Origin: Marinicauda salina
GTDB taxonomy: Bacteria; Pseudomonadota; Alphaproteobacteria; Caulobacterales; Maricaulaceae
Direction of reading: 5' to 3'
NCBI RefSeq assembly: GCF_003122085.1
Contig: NZ_QEXV01000001.1
Coordinates: 124,001-188,000 of the forward strand
Length of the DNA stretch: 64,000 bases
Shown: piece by piece, positions 36,722-46,004 of the stretch
How positions within the stretch are numbered: position 1 is the stretch's first letter
How the letters are laid out: every line of letters starts with the position of its first letter
The notes under the pieces: model-generated
Databases searched by the model: none
Told to the model about the DNA's origin: nothing
The model's input: only the letters and a program-made list of their open reading frames with translations
Translations under genes and position numbers: made by a program

Positions 36722-36943
36722 ATGTCGGATCAGAAGAAAGACACCGCCGAAAACGGCGCGCGGCGCAGCAGCGAGGTCGACCCCAAGCTGCTGGAGATTC
36801 TCGTCTGCCCGGTGACGCGCGGCCCGCTCGAGTATGATCGCGAAGCCCAGGAGCTCGTCTCCCGCTCGGCGGGGCTGGCCTATCCCATCCGCGAGGGCGT
36901 CCCGATCATGCTGCCGGAGGAAGCCCGCCGGCTGGAGGACTGA
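36722..36943 (+). CDS. Trm112-family small zinc-ribbon-like protein
   Basis: 73-residue UPF0434/YcaR-type protein. [20 protein letters not shown] and [18 protein letters not shown] are typical of the family. Only one cysteine of a potential zinc ribbon remains (LVCPVT), as usual in this bacterial branch. In eukaryotes Trm112 activates methyltransferases; the bacterial role is not established. It lies two bases before the DUF971 gene, suggesting coupled translation. Confidence 0.9.
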   Translation: MSDQKKDTAENGARRSSEVDPKLLEILVCPVTRGPLEYDREAQELVSRSAGLAYPIREGVPIMLPEEARRLED

Positions 36944-36945
36944 TC

Positions 36946-37305
36946 ATGGCCGGCCGCCCCTGGCCCGTCCGGCTCGCCTTCCGCGACGGCGCACGCGCGC
37001 TCACGATCGAATTCGACGACGGCGCGCGCTTCGATATCCCTTTCGAACTGCTGCGGGTCGAGAGCCCGTCCGCCGAGGTCCAGGGCCACGCGCCCGACCA
37101 GAAGCGGCTGGTGACCGGCAAGCGCGACGTCCGCGTCACCGAGGCCGAGCCGGTCGGCCGCTACGCCGTGCGGCTCACCTTCGACGACGGCCACGCCTCG
37201 GGCATCTATTCCTGGGACTATCTGCGCGAACTCGGCGAGAACGCCGACGGCCTCATGGCCGACTACGCCGCCCGGCTGGCCGAGGCGGGGATGGCGCGGA
37301 GCTGA
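36946..37305 (+). CDS. DUF971 (GBBH-like N-terminal domain) protein
   Basis: 119-residue stand-alone DUF971 protein. The beta-rich domain is visible as FDDGARFDIPFELLRVESPSAEVQGH and RLTFDDGHASGIYSWDYLREL, the same fold as the N-terminus of gamma-butyrobetaine hydroxylase. Such proteins often lie near iron-sulfur or cofactor functions, but none is adjacent here. Last gene of the plus-strand run; it converges with the next gene four bases away. Confidence 0.9.
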   Translation: MAGRPWPVRLAFRDGARALTIEFDDGARFDIPFELLRVESPSAEVQGHAPDQKRLVTGKRDVRVTEAEPVGRYAVRLTFDDGHASGIYSWDYLRELGENADGLMADYAARLAEAGMARS

Positions 37306-37309
37306 TCGC

Positions 37310-39049
37310 TCAGGCCGCGTCGGGATCGGCGGCGGCCTCCGGCGCAGCGTCCTCCTCGTCCGTCGACCAGCGCGCCTCGACAGCCTCCATCAGGCGGCGA
37401 ATCTCCTCGAGCGCAGCCGCCGCCGCCACGTCGGCGGCTTGCGCGCGGCCTTCTTCGGAGGCGAGCAGGCGACGCGCGCGATGATAGCCGTCGCGCGCGC
37501 AGGCGCCGTCGGGCAGGATGTTCTGATCGACCAGCCTGAGCAGCGCCAGAGCCCGCTCGAGCGCCGGTTTCTGCGAGGCGACGACGCGGTCGAGCACCTT
37601 CGTGGAATCGAGAACTTCCAGGCCCGTGGCGTCGAACGCCTCGCACAGCTCGGCCTTGTCCTCGTCGGGAAACGACCCCTCCCGGGCGCGGCGCTGGAAC
37701 GCGGCCAGCCGCGCGAGCCGCTCGAAGGGCGCGCCCGGCCCGCGCACGAAATACGCCTCGGCCGGCGCGCTCTTCAGCCGCGCGCGGATATGCGCGGCGA
37801 GCTTCTTCTTGTTGGTCGCGCCGACGAGATTGTCCTCCATCGCCATCAGCCGGGCGATCTGCTCGACGGGCCCTGCGGCGCCGGCGAGCGCCTCCTCGAC
37901 CGTGTCCGGCGACAGCAGTCGCGCCGAGCGATGCGTGAAGGCCTCGACGAGCGCCTCGGGATGCAGATTGGCTCCCGACGCCGCGATCAGGCGCTGGGCG
38001 AGCGTGCGCATCAGCCTGATCTCAGCGGCGAAGTCGTCGGGCTTGAACCGCCCCGGCCGCTGCAAGGCGTCGAGGATGCGCCGGGCGATCTCGCCATGGC
38101 TGTCGGGCAGAGCTTTCGCCTTGAATTTCGCCGCGAGACGGCGGGCGCATTCGGCCGCCTGGTCCAGCGCGGGCTGGCCCGGCGCGCCTTCATAGACCGC
38201 GGTCAGGCGTTCCACCTGCTCGCCGAGATCGCGCGTGGTTCCAAGCACGCGATCGAGCGCGCGATCGAAGGACAGCACTTCCGCCAGGAAGGCGTCTGCG
38301 GCCTGTTCGGCGAGCGCGCGCGCCTCCGGATCGGCGGGGAGGTCGTCGTGGAGGTCGAGCAGCATTTCCGCCTTGCGCCCCATCTCCGGCGCCTCGGCGA
38401 GATGCGCCGCGACGGCCGCGCGCAGCCGCTTCTCGGGGCCGCCCTCGGACAGGATGCGCTCGGCCATCTCGGCGAAACCGCCCTTCGCCGACGGCGTGGG
38501 GTGGGCCCGGTTCTCGCGGCGCTTCTGGTCGATCGCGCGCTGGACCAGCTGGGTGATCACCCGGACATAGGCGTGCACCGAGGCGTCCGAGTTCTGGGCC
38601 CGCGCCACCGCCACCTTCTGGATGGCGTGCTGCAGGTCGTTGTCGTCGGCGTCGAGCTCGTCGACGAGATCGGCGCGATGGAACAGCTCGAGCGGGCAGA
38701 CCTGCCGGCGCTCCAGCCAGGTCGACAGCACGCGGCGAACCGTCTCGCGCGCCGCCGGCCCGGCGAGGTCCTCGGTCGTCAGGCAGGGGATGGTCGCCTC
38801 GCCCGTCTTCTCGACGGGATCGCGCAGCTTCTCCGCGCCCGATTCGAATATCGTGAAGGCGTTGAAGACACGCTCCTCGGGATCGTACTGCTCCCGCGTG
38901 ACGCGGACGGATGCGGCGGGATTGGCCTTGAGGAAGGTCTTCGCGATCTCCATCGCGTCGGCGCGCGCGTCGCAGGCCTCGAACAGCCGCCAGGACGCCT
39001 TCGCGTTCTTCTGAACGAACACCTCGAAATGAACCACGCCGTCCGTCAT
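37310..39049 (-). CDS. Conserved-looking unknown protein beside chvI
   Basis: 579-residue mostly helical cytoplasmic protein with no signal peptide or membrane segment. The N-terminus HFEVFVQKNAKASWRLFEAC resembles a small alpha/beta module. The remainder is alanine-, leucine- and charge-rich helices (EQVERLTAVYEG, EQIARLMAMEDNLVG, FERLARLAAFQRRA). The C-terminus is acidic low complexity. I recognise no catalytic motif and no family. It is transcribed divergently from chvI across a 135-base gap, so a functional link to that system is possible but unproven. Confidence 0.8.
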   Translation of the reverse strand: MTDGVVHFEVFVQKNAKASWRLFEACDARADAMEIAKTFLKANPAASVRVTREQYDPEERVFNAFTIFESGAEKLRDPVEKTGEATIPCLTTEDLAGPAARETVRRVLSTWLERRQVCPLELFHRADLVDELDADDNDLQHAIQKVAVARAQNSDASVHAYVRVITQLVQRAIDQKRRENRAHPTPSAKGGFAEMAERILSEGGPEKRLRAAVAAHLAEAPEMGRKAEMLLDLHDDLPADPEARALAEQAADAFLAEVLSFDRALDRVLGTTRDLGEQVERLTAVYEGAPGQPALDQAAECARRLAAKFKAKALPDSHGEIARRILDALQRPGRFKPDDFAAEIRLMRTLAQRLIAASGANLHPEALVEAFTHRSARLLSPDTVEEALAGAAGPVEQIARLMAMEDNLVGATNKKKLAAHIRARLKSAPAEAYFVRGPGAPFERLARLAAFQRRAREGSFPDEDKAELCEAFDATGLEVLDSTKVLDRVVASQKPALERALALLRLVDQNILPDGACARDGYHRARRLLASEEGRAQAADVAAAAALEEIRRLMEAVEARWSTDEEDAAPEAAADPDAA

Positions 39050-39096
39050 CCGCGCCCGCCCCGCCGCCTTCGAGGGCGCATGCTCGCGCAGTCTTG

Positions 39097-39118
39097 CTTA
39101 ATCCGGCGTAACCGCCGG
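39097..39118. promoter_or_regulatory. Inverted repeat in the chvI upstream gap
   Basis: Perfect 9-bp inverted repeat AATCCGGCG-TAAC-CGCCGGATT midway between the divergent genes starting at 39049 and 39185. It is short, symmetrical and in the only non-coding gap before chvI, so it may be an operator or a leader hairpin; nothing identifies the binding protein. Confidence 0.4.
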
Positions 39119-39184
39119 ATTGCGCAGCGCTCGCGGAACGATAAGCTCGCACGCAAACTTGCGGCGGCGTGACAGGGAGCCGGC

Positions 39185-39886
39185 ATGACCACGATCGCTC
39201 TGGTCGACGATGACGAGAACATCCTCACCTCGGTCTCCATGTTCCTGGAGGGCGAGGGCTATCACGTGCGCACCTTCACCGACGGCGCGGCGGCGCTCAG
39301 CGCGGTGACGGAGACCCCGCCGGACATCGCCATTCTCGACATCAAGATGCCGCGCATGGACGGGCTGGAGCTGCTGCGGCGCATTCGCCAGACCTCCAAC
39401 GTGCCGGTGATCTTCCTGACCTCGAAGGACGAGGAGTTCGACGAGGCGCTGGGCCTCGATCTCGGCGCCGACGACTACATCACCAAGCCGTTCTCCCACC
39501 AGCTCCTGTCCAAGCGCATCAAGGCCGTGCTCCGGCGCAGCCAGGGCGCGAGCGCCGGCGCCGGCGCGGAGGCCGGCGACAAGAAACCCATCATCCGGGG
39601 CAAGCTGGTGCTGGATCCGAATCGCCACGCCTGCTCGTGGGACGGCAAGCCGGTGCGCCTGACGGTGACGGAGTTCCTGATCCTGCATTCGCTCGCCCAG
39701 CGGCCGGGCTATGTGAAGAGCCGCGACAACCTGATGGACGCCGCCTACGACGATCAGGTCTATGTCGACGACCGGACGATCGACAGCCACATCAAGCGGA
39801 TCCGCAAGAAGTTCCGGCAGGTCGACGAGAATTTCGACGGGATCGAAACCCTTTATGGCGTCGGATACCGTTACAAGGAGGCTTGA
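39185..39886 (+). CDS. chvI: ChvI-type response regulator
   Basis: 233-residue OmpR-family regulator. The receiver domain has the acidic pair VDDDEN near the start, phospho-acceptor Asp52 in [12 protein letters not shown], and the conserved Lys in YITKPF. The winged-helix DNA-binding domain has [19 protein letters not shown] and [16 protein letters not shown], typical of ChvI. In alphaproteobacteria ChvI with ChvG responds to acid and envelope stress. AGGGAG lies five bases before the ATG. It overlaps chvG by 32 bases. Confidence 0.95.
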   Translation: MTTIALVDDDENILTSVSMFLEGEGYHVRTFTDGAAALSAVTETPPDIAILDIKMPRMDGLELLRRIRQTSNVPVIFLTSKDEEFDEALGLDLGADDYITKPFSHQLLSKRIKAVLRRSQGASAGAGAEAGDKKPIIRGKLVLDPNRHACSWDGKPVRLTVTEFLILHSLAQRPGYVKSRDNLMDAAYDDQVYVDDRTIDSHIKRIRKKFRQVDENFDGIETLYGVGYRYKEA

Positions 39887-41510
39887 CGCAGCGCGCCGCT
39901 TCGCGGAGCGACTGCCCCGCCGGCTGCGGCCCTTCGTGCTGTCGCAGCTGAGCTTTGTCATTCTCGCGGTCAATCTGGCGGTGCTCGCCTTCCTGGTGAT
40001 CTCGGTGCTCGTCATCACCGAGAACAAGCGCGCGCTCGTCGACGCCAAGGTCGAATCGCTGACCGCCCAGGCCGACCTCATCGCCAACCTGCTGGTCGAG
40101 ACCGCCGTTCAGCAGCAGCCCGAGCCGGTCCTCGACACCGAGGACGCCCGCTCCGTGCTGCTGCGCCTGTCGCGGCTCTACGCGCCGGAGGAGACGCGCG
40201 CGCTCATCTTCGACAAGGGCGGCCGCCTCGTTTCCGACAGCCATCTCATCGCCGGGCGCGTGGCGGTCGAGACGCTCCCGCCGGCGGGCAGCCCGGGACC
40301 GATCAGTCGCGCCGGCGATTTCTTCGAACGCGGCTGGAATCGCCTCCGCCGGCTATTCCTCTCCGAGGAGGAGCGCGCATCCCTCGAACGCAGCCTGCTC
40401 GACGAGGTCCGGCTGGCCATGCGCGAGGGCGAGGTCGTGGCCGGGGTGCGCCGCAGCGCCGAGGGCCAGCGCATCGTCTCGGTGACCCTGCCCATTCAGC
40501 CGATCCAGGCCGTCATCGGCGCGGTCACCTTCGAATCCTACGATCTCGACGCGCTCGTGGCCGCAGAGCGCCAAGCGATGGCGCCGTATATCCTGATCGA
40601 TGTCATCGCTCTGTTCTTCGCCGCCGTCGGCCTGACCTTCTACATCGCGCGACCGGTGCGCCGCCTGGCCGGCACGGCGCGCGCAGTGCGGCTGGCGGGC
40701 GGACGCCGCGTGCCGCTGCCCGACATGGGCAAGCGGGGCGACGAGATCGGCGATCTCGGTCGCGCCTTCGCCGACATGACCGAGACGCTCTATGACCGGC
40801 TCGACGCCATCGAGGCCTTCGCCGCCGACGTCGCCCACGAGATCAAGAACCCGCTCACCTCGATCCGCTCGGCCGCCGAGGTCCTGCCCACCGCGACCGA
40901 CCCCGAGCGCCGCGACAAGCTCATCGCGGTGATCCAGCACGACGTGCGCCGGCTCGACCGGCTGATCACCGACATTTCGAACGCCTCGCGTCTCGACGCC
41001 GAACTCGCCCGCGAGGATCTCGCCGTCGTCGACATGACGCGCCTGCTTGAGGAGATCGCGGCGGCGTATTCGGGCGAATCCGGCGACCAGGCGGTGCGGG
41101 TCTCGCTCGAGGTCGAGGCGCGCGATCCCGTCGTGCGCGCCCGCGAGGGCCCGCTGAGCCGCGTCTTCACCAACCTGGTCGACAACGCCGTGACCTTCTC
41201 GCCCGCCGGCGGCGAGGTGCGCGTGCGCCTGCGCCGCGGCCACGGCCGCGGCCGGCCGGTTCTCATCGTCACCGTCGACGACGACGGCCCGGGAGTGCCG
41301 GAGGAGAGCCTCGAGACCATCTTCGACCGCTTCCACACCCAGCGCCCGGAGGGCGGCGACTTCGGCGCCCATTCCGGGCTGGGGCTGGCGATCGCCCGTC
41401 AGATCGTCACCGCCCACGGCGGGCGCATCTACGCGGAGAACCGGCGCGACGAGGCCGGCGCGGTCGCCGGCGCGCGCTTCGTGGTGCAGCTGCCCGCCCA
41501 TCTCGGCTGA
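39855..41510 (+). CDS. chvG: ChvG-type sensor histidine kinase
   Basis: 551-residue inner-membrane kinase. A first transmembrane segment ([20 protein letters not shown]) leads to a periplasmic sensor domain of the stimulus-sensing type ([21 protein letters not shown]), then a second segment ([20 protein letters not shown]), HAMP, HisKA with His328 in [12 protein letters not shown], and HATPase motifs ([34 protein letters not shown]). The start is ATG 39855, the first codon giving a sensible N-terminus; it lies inside chvI and implies coupling. A frame open further upstream is only the out-of-phase reading of chvI. Confidence 0.94.
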   Translation: MASDTVTRRLDAARRFAERLPRRLRPFVLSQLSFVILAVNLAVLAFLVISVLVITENKRALVDAKVESLTAQADLIANLLVETAVQQQPEPVLDTEDARSVLLRLSRLYAPEETRALIFDKGGRLVSDSHLIAGRVAVETLPPAGSPGPISRAGDFFERGWNRLRRLFLSEEERASLERSLLDEVRLAMREGEVVAGVRRSAEGQRIVSVTLPIQPIQAVIGAVTFESYDLDALVAAERQAMAPYILIDVIALFFAAVGLTFYIARPVRRLAGTARAVRLAGGRRVPLPDMGKRGDEIGDLGRAFADMTETLYDRLDAIEAFAADVAHEIKNPLTSIRSAAEVLPTATDPERRDKLIAVIQHDVRRLDRLITDISNASRLDAELAREDLAVVDMTRLLEEIAAAYSGESGDQAVRVSLEVEARDPVVRAREGPLSRVFTNLVDNAVTFSPAGGEVRVRLRRGHGRGRPVLIVTVDDDGPGVPEESLETIFDRFHTQRPEGGDFGAHSGLGLAIARQIVTAHGGRIYAENRRDEAGAVAGARFVVQLPAHLG

Positions 41511-41604
41511 AATCCCTGCGCGAAACCCGCCTTCCGGGGCTTTTCGCAGACGCGAAAGCGCGATTAGATGACGGTTCGTTGACTGTCAGGGACCGCCGCG
41601 CGCC

Positions 41605-42009
41605 ATGATCGGGATCGTCGTCGTCACCCACGGCCGGCTCGCCGACGAGCTTGTCGCGGCCACCGAGCACGTGGTCGGTCCGCTGGAATCCTGCGTCGCG
41701 ATCTCCATCGGCCCCGACGACGACATGGAGAAGCGCCGCGACGACATCCGCGAGGCCGTCGCCGAGGTCGACCAGGGCGAGGGCGTGGTCATCCTCACCG
41801 ACATGTTCGGCGGCACGCCGTCCAATCTCGCCATCTCGCTGCTGGAGAAGCAGAAGGTCGAGGTGATCGCCGGCGCCAATCTGCCGATGATGATCAAGCT
41901 CGCCGAGGCGCGCGCCCGGGTTCCGATCCACGAGCTCGCCGAGAGCGCCTGCGAGGCGGGCAAGCGCTATATCGCGGTGGCCTCCAAGATCCTGGACGGG
42001 GCGGCTTGA
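41605..42009 (+). CDS. PTS EIIA component, mannose-type (regulatory PTS)
   Basis: 134-residue EIIA-Man-like phosphocarrier with active His9 in VVVTHGRLADEL and the family stretch VVILTDMFGGTPSNLAISLL. No EIIB or EIIC is encoded nearby, so it serves regulation rather than sugar uptake, as in the alphaproteobacterial nitrogen-type PTS. It follows chvG by 94 bases. The hprK gene that often lies between them is absent from this gap. Its stop overlaps the HPr start as TTGA. Confidence 0.92.
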   Translation: MIGIVVVTHGRLADELVAATEHVVGPLESCVAISIGPDDDMEKRRDDIREAVAEVDQGEGVVILTDMFGGTPSNLAISLLEKQKVEVIAGANLPMMIKLAEARARVPIHELAESACEAGKRYIAVASKILDGAA

Positions 42010-42278
42010 GCGCCTCGCGCACCGCGCGCGTGTGCAATCGCCGGGGCCTTCACGCCCGGGCCGCCGCCAAGTTCGTCTCCGAAGCCGGCCGTTACGATGC
42101 GCGGATCCGGCTCACCAAGGACGGCGAGACGGTCGACGCCGATTCCATCATGGAGCTCTTGATGCTCGCCGCCGGGCCCGGCGCGGAGGTGACCATCACC
42201 GCCGAGGGTCCGCAGGCCGACGCCGCGCTCAACGCGCTCGCCGACCTCATCGAGTGCGGGTTCGAGGAGCCGGACTGA
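42006..42278 (+). CDS. ptsH: HPr-family phosphocarrier (NPr type)
   Basis: 90-residue HPr. The phosphorylated His16 is in NRRGLHARAAAKF, and a Ser47 in DADSIMELLML corresponds to the regulatory serine of HPr, which HPr kinase would modify. The start is a rare-type TTG at 42006, coupled to the EIIA stop through a four-base overlap; no ATG gives a complete N-terminus. With EIIA it forms the end of a phosphorelay whose EI component is not in the window. Confidence 0.93.
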   Translation: MSASRTARVCNRRGLHARAAAKFVSEAGRYDARIRLTKDGETVDADSIMELLMLAAGPGAEVTITAEGPQADAALNALADLIECGFEEPD

Positions 42279-42293
42279 GCCCGGCTCCGGACC

Positions 42294-42315
42294 GAGCCGG
42301 TCAGCCGACCGGCTC
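42294..42315. terminator. Hairpin between convergent ptsH and membrane-protein genes
   Basis: Perfect 9-bp stem GAGCCGGTC-AGCC-GACCGGCTC immediately after the ptsH stop and over the stop of the convergent gene at 42301. The position suits a bidirectional terminator, but there is no T-run. Confidence 0.45.
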
Positions 42316-43734
42316 GTCCTCTTCGACGCGATCGTTCGCGACTTCGCCGGTCTCGCCCGGGCTCGCGTCCGGCACGGGCGGGGCGGCGGGCGCGGCGAAG
42401 GCCGGCACGCCGGCTTCCGACAACGGTCGCGAGGGCCGCAGCGGCTGGGCGCCGGCGGGATCGCCGCCCGCCTCGCCGGTTTCACCGTCTTCAGCCGTCC
42501 GGGCGGCGGCTTCGGCCGGCGCGGGCATGGGCGGCGGCGGGGGCAGCTCCATGTCGCGGGCCTCCTCGGCGCGCGGATCGATCTCGGCCGCAGCGGGCTC
42601 GGGTTCGGGCGCGGGTTCCGGAGCGGCTTCGGGCTCGGCGGACGCATGCGCGGGCGCTTCCTCCGACGGGGCGACGTCGGCTTCGGCGCCGTCCCGTTCC
42701 GGGACATCCGCAATCGACGCTTCGTCCGCCGGATCGGCCGCCGCGTAGGCGGCCGGTTCGGCCTCGGCGGCCTGGTCGCCTTCCGGCTCCGAGTCGACGA
42801 AGGAATCCGGCGCGGAGAACTCTTCCGGATCGACGGCGGCCGCGGCGGCCTCGGCGTGCGCCGGGGCGCGGACCATCTCGTCGGGCGGATTCTTCAGCAG
42901 GTGCTCGGCCAGCGCGGAGACGCGGTGCTCCAGCCGCCAGGAATCGCGGGCCCGGTTGATCATGCCCCCGGCGAGAAAGACGAACACGCTCGCGCCGAGC
43001 GCGGCGACGGCCGGGGCGGCCGCGCCGTAGGGGCCGGCGACGCCGATCGCGCCGAACCCGACCGCGGCGATCAGCAGCGGCGTCCAGAGCAGCCGCCAGG
43101 ACCGCGCGGCGAAGCACACGACCGCGCCGGCCAGGCTCGCCGCGCCGAAGACCGCCAGCGCCTCGTAGCCCGCCAGGAAGGGCGCGGCCTCGCGGATCGC
43201 GGCCGTCACGCCGGGCGCGGCCTCGGCGATCCGCCAGGAGGCGAGATCGGGAACCGCGTCGACGGCGAGCGCGAAGACGTTGAAGGCGGGCAGCTGATCG
43301 AAGGCGGCCGGCCAGATCTGGCCGACGAGCCGACGCACGCCCGGCCACAGCGCGACCAGCGCGGCGACCAGGAAGGCCGCCACGGTCAGCATCCAGTTCA
43401 GCCCGCGCGCGACGCCGGCCCGCGACAGCAGCGTCGAGGCGTCGGCGTGGGTGCGCGTCCACGCGCCCTCGGAATGGTTGATCACCGCCACGGGCAGCGA
43501 GCGCCGCGTCGGGCCGGGCTGGAAACGCAGCACCGACGTGGAGTCGCCCGCGTCGAGCTGGAACTCGGGCGCGGCCAGGCGGACCGAGTGCCGGATTCCG
43601 TCGGTGTCCTCGATCCGCCGCTCGTCCGCCCGCGCGCGCGGGTCGGACCCCACGACGCGGCCCGGGACCGCGTAATAGTCCACGGCCTTGCGTCCGAATG
43701 ACTGATTGGCTTGCGCGCTCGGCAATGTCGCCAT
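42301..43734 (-). CDS. Membrane protein with low-complexity Ala/Glu/Pro tail
   Basis: 477-residue unknown membrane protein. The N-terminal third is soluble and beta-rich (SVRLAAPEFQLDAGDSTSVL). Hydrophobic segments follow: LNWMLTVAAFLVAALVALW, ALAVFGAASLAGAVVCFAA, and a long pair from LLWTPLLIAAVGFGAIGVAG to ALGASVFVFLAGGM. The last ~190 residues are acidic, Ala/Pro/Glu-rich and probably disordered. Start at 43734 (MATLPSAQ) has GGGGAG eight bases upstream; starts at 43752 or 43797 are possible. It separates ptsH from ahcY, which are often neighbours in relatives. No function assigned. Confidence 0.75.
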   Translation of the reverse strand: MATLPSAQANQSFGRKAVDYYAVPGRVVGSDPRARADERRIEDTDGIRHSVRLAAPEFQLDAGDSTSVLRFQPGPTRRSLPVAVINHSEGAWTRTHADASTLLSRAGVARGLNWMLTVAAFLVAALVALWPGVRRLVGQIWPAAFDQLPAFNVFALAVDAVPDLASWRIAEAAPGVTAAIREAAPFLAGYEALAVFGAASLAGAVVCFAARSWRLLWTPLLIAAVGFGAIGVAGPYGAAAPAVAALGASVFVFLAGGMINRARDSWRLEHRVSALAEHLLKNPPDEMVRAPAHAEAAAAAVDPEEFSAPDSFVDSEPEGDQAAEAEPAAYAAADPADEASIADVPERDGAEADVAPSEEAPAHASAEPEAAPEPAPEPEPAAAEIDPRAEEARDMELPPPPPMPAPAEAAARTAEDGETGEAGGDPAGAQPLRPSRPLSEAGVPAFAAPAAPPVPDASPGETGEVANDRVEEDEPVG

Positions 43735-43797
43735 CTGTCTGGCTCCCCTCATCCGCCCCTCCGGCGCTTCCGCGCCGGCGTCCGGCCCTCGCTGCAC

Positions 43798-44016
43798 CGT
43801 CCCCCGTCGGCACGCCGGGCTTCGTTACCAAACAGTTTATACAATTTTAGGACCGGTTTAAGGGATTCCTGCCGCTGAACCGCGCGACGCGGGGCTGCGG
43901 GAGTCTTCAGAGGGTCATTTGCCCCGCAACGGCGCGCGAGCTATACACCGCGCGTCCGACACCGGGGCCGCCCCTGACGCAGGCCCCATGACCGACAGCT
44001 AAAAAGGCAAAACTCA
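43798..44016 (+). promoter_or_regulatory. ahcY leader and divergent promoter region
   Basis: Non-coding gap between the minus-strand membrane protein and ahcY. It holds an AT-rich patch at about 43828-43850 (a TTTATACAATTTTA-like -10 region) and a GC-rich leader with a possible GGGGCC/GGCCCC hairpin around 43963-43985. The ahcY ribosome binding site is weak (AAGG, nine bases away). I looked for the SAH-riboswitch core and did not find it. Confidence 0.4.
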
Positions 44017-45435
44017 ATGACGCTCATCAACGCCGCAGCAGCCGGCGCAGACAATTTCATCAAGGACATCTCGCTGGCCAAGTGGGGCCGCATCGAGATC
44101 GAGATGGCCGAGATCGAGATGCCCGGTCTCATGGCGCTGCGCGAGGAGTATCGCGACAGCAAGCCCCTGAAGGGCGCGCGCATCGCCGGCTCGCTGCACA
44201 TGACGATCCAGACCGCCGTCCTGATCGAGACGCTGGTCGAGCTCGGCGCCGAGGTGCGCTGGGCGTCGTGCAACATCTTCTCCACCCAGGACCACGCCGC
44301 CGCGGCGATCGCCGAGAAGGGCGTGCCCGTCTTCGCCTACAAGGGCGAGACGCTCCAGGAATACTGGGAGTTCTGCGACGCGATCTTCCACTGGCCTGAC
44401 GGCGAGACGGCCAACATGATCCTCGACGACGGCGGCGACGCGACGCTGTATCTGCAGCTGGGCGCGAAGGCCGAAGAGGATCCGTCCGTCCTCGGCGAGC
44501 CGACCTCGGAGGAGGAGAAGCACCTCTTCGCCACCATCCAGAAGCGGCTGAAGGCCAGCCCCGGCTGGTTCAAGAAGGCCAAGGGCGCGATCAAGGGCGT
44601 CTCCGAGGAGACGACCACCGGCGTCATGCGCCTCTACCAGATGGCCAAGCGCGGCGAGCTCGCCTTCCCGGCGATCAACGTCAATGACTCCGTGACCAAG
44701 TCGAAGTTCGACAACCGCTACGGCTGCCGCGAGAGCCTGGTCGACGCCATCCGCCGCGGCACCGACCTGATGATGGCCGGCAAGACCGCCGTCGTCTGCG
44801 GCTATGGCGATGTCGGCAAGGGTTCGGCGGAATCGCTCGCCCAGGCCGGCTGCCGCGTCTCGGTCACCGAGATCGACCCGATCTGCGCGCTGCAGGCCTG
44901 CATGGACGGCTTCGAGGTCGTCACGCTCGAGGACGTGATCGAGGACATCGACATCGTCGTCACGGCCACGGGCAACAAGGACGTCGTCACCGTCGACCAC
45001 ATGCGCCGCATGAAGAACATGGCGATCGTCTGCAATATCGGCCACTTCGACAACGAGATTCAGGTGGAGTCGCTGAAGAACTTCAACTGGACCAACGTCA
45101 AGCCGCAGGTCGATCTCGTCGAGTTCCCCGAGGGCAACAAGATCATCCTGCTCTCCGAGGGTCGTCTCGTGAATCTCGGCAACGCCAACGGCCACCCGAG
45201 CTTCGTGATGAGCTCGTCCTTCACCAACCAGGTGCTGGCCCAGATCGAGCTCTGGACCAAGGGCGACCAGTACGACAATCAAGTCTACATCCTGCCCAAG
45301 CATCTCGACGAGAAGGTCGCCGCGCTGCACCTGCCCAAGCTGGGCGCCCGGCTCACCGAGCTTTCGCCCGAGCAGGCCGACTATATCGGCGTCGAGAAGA
45401 CCGGCCCGTACAAGGCCGAGCACTACCGCTACTAG
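44017..45435 (+). CDS. ahcY: Adenosylhomocysteinase
   Basis: Hydrolyses S-adenosylhomocysteine to adenosine and homocysteine with tightly bound NAD, keeping the SAM cycle running. The 472-residue proteobacterial-length form has [19 protein letters not shown] at the N-terminus, the catalytic region [20 protein letters not shown], the NAD site [21 protein letters not shown], and the conserved C-terminal YKAEHYRY. Its position near ptsH/EIIA and chvG/chvI, with divL after it, fits a neighbourhood I recall from other alphaproteobacteria. Confidence 0.97.
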   Translation: MTLINAAAAGADNFIKDISLAKWGRIEIEMAEIEMPGLMALREEYRDSKPLKGARIAGSLHMTIQTAVLIETLVELGAEVRWASCNIFSTQDHAAAAIAEKGVPVFAYKGETLQEYWEFCDAIFHWPDGETANMILDDGGDATLYLQLGAKAEEDPSVLGEPTSEEEKHLFATIQKRLKASPGWFKKAKGAIKGVSEETTTGVMRLYQMAKRGELAFPAINVNDSVTKSKFDNRYGCRESLVDAIRRGTDLMMAGKTAVVCGYGDVGKGSAESLAQAGCRVSVTEIDPICALQACMDGFEVVTLEDVIEDIDIVVTATGNKDVVTVDHMRRMKNMAIVCNIGHFDNEIQVESLKNFNWTNVKPQVDLVEFPEGNKIILLSEGRLVNLGNANGHPSFVMSSSFTNQVLAQIELWTKGDQYDNQVYILPKHLDEKVAALHLPKLGARLTELSPEQADYIGVEKTGPYKAEHYRY

Positions 45436-45449
45436 GGGGCGGCTGCGCC

Positions 45450-45545
45450 TTTTCGCCGCCTCATCCTGAGGCGCCCGATCCCCGCCCTTCGAGGCTCGCC
45501 TGCGGCGAGCGCCTCAGGGTGAGGGGATCGGGCCTCGAAGGATCG
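45450..45545. repeat. Palindromic intergenic repeat after ahcY
   Basis: Stretch with CCTCATCCTGAGG-type ends, an internal CTCGCC-TGC-GGCGAG hairpin and GCCTCAGGGTGAGG, then CCCGATC / GATCGGG repeats. Modules of this kind are widespread intergenic repeats in alphaproteobacteria. No coding potential. Confidence 0.7.
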
Positions 45546-45570
45546 GGCGGCGAACAACGCCGAAAACACC

Positions 45571-45602
45571 AAACCCCGCCGGTTCGCGCCGGCGGGGTTT
45601 TT
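45571..45602 (+). terminator. Rho-independent terminator of ahcY
   Basis: 12-bp perfect stem AAACCCCGCCGG / CCGGCGGGGTTT around TTCGCG, followed by a run of five T. It lies 136 bases after the ahcY stop, beyond the intervening repeat, and is the best terminator candidate for that transcript. Confidence 0.85.
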
Positions 45603-45639
45603 CGTGTCGCTCGCGCCCGCTGCATGCCCAAACCTCTCG

Positions 45640-45940
45640 GTCCCTGGGCTTGCCTGTCCCCGCGGAGGCGGGGAACCCAAGGACCCAGTGCGTCGTGCGT
45701 CCGCTCCGAACTGGGCCCTTGGATCCAATCCAAGGGCCGAGACGAAGGGCGCCGTTCGCCCCCCTCCGTCAGCTTCGCTGACACCTCCCCCGTAAACGGG
45801 GGAGGACACCCGCCCGCGCCCGTGTGCGCCCTCACCTTCGCCTTCCTGACGACCTGCGCCCGCGAAGGCGGGTGAAGTCAGGACCCGTGAATCGAAGCGC
45901 GCCTCGCGTCCTCCCTGGGTTCCCGCCTTCGCGGGAATGA
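45640..45940. repeat. Mosaic of several palindromic repeat families
   Basis: This gene-free stretch contains the double-palindrome element seen at 25848 in opposite orientation (GGCCCTTGGA-TCCAA-TCCAAGGGCC at 45714-45738, with AACCCAAGGACC upstream). It also holds a CTCCGTCAGC-TTC-GCTGAC unit followed by ACCTCCCCC-GTAAAC-GGGGGAGG, and two copies of CGCCTTCGCGGG-like / CGCGAAGGCGGG hairpins. Together with the preceding repeat and terminator it fills the 569-base gap 45436-46004. No gene seen. Confidence 0.75.
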
Positions 45941-46004
45941 CGAGCCTATGAGGCGCCGCATCCTCCGCTTGCCCTTCGTCGCGCCGCGCGCCACGGTCCG
46001 CCCC

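Noticed and set aside
43798-44016. SAH or SAM riboswitch before ahcY
   Set aside because: The gap has a possible GC hairpin but I could not find the conserved core of the SAH riboswitch, and its fold cannot be evaluated by eye. A covariance-model search would decide.
45450-45940. CRISPR array
   Set aside because: Repeats are of several different palindromic families with irregular spacing and no uniform spacers; no cas genes nearby.
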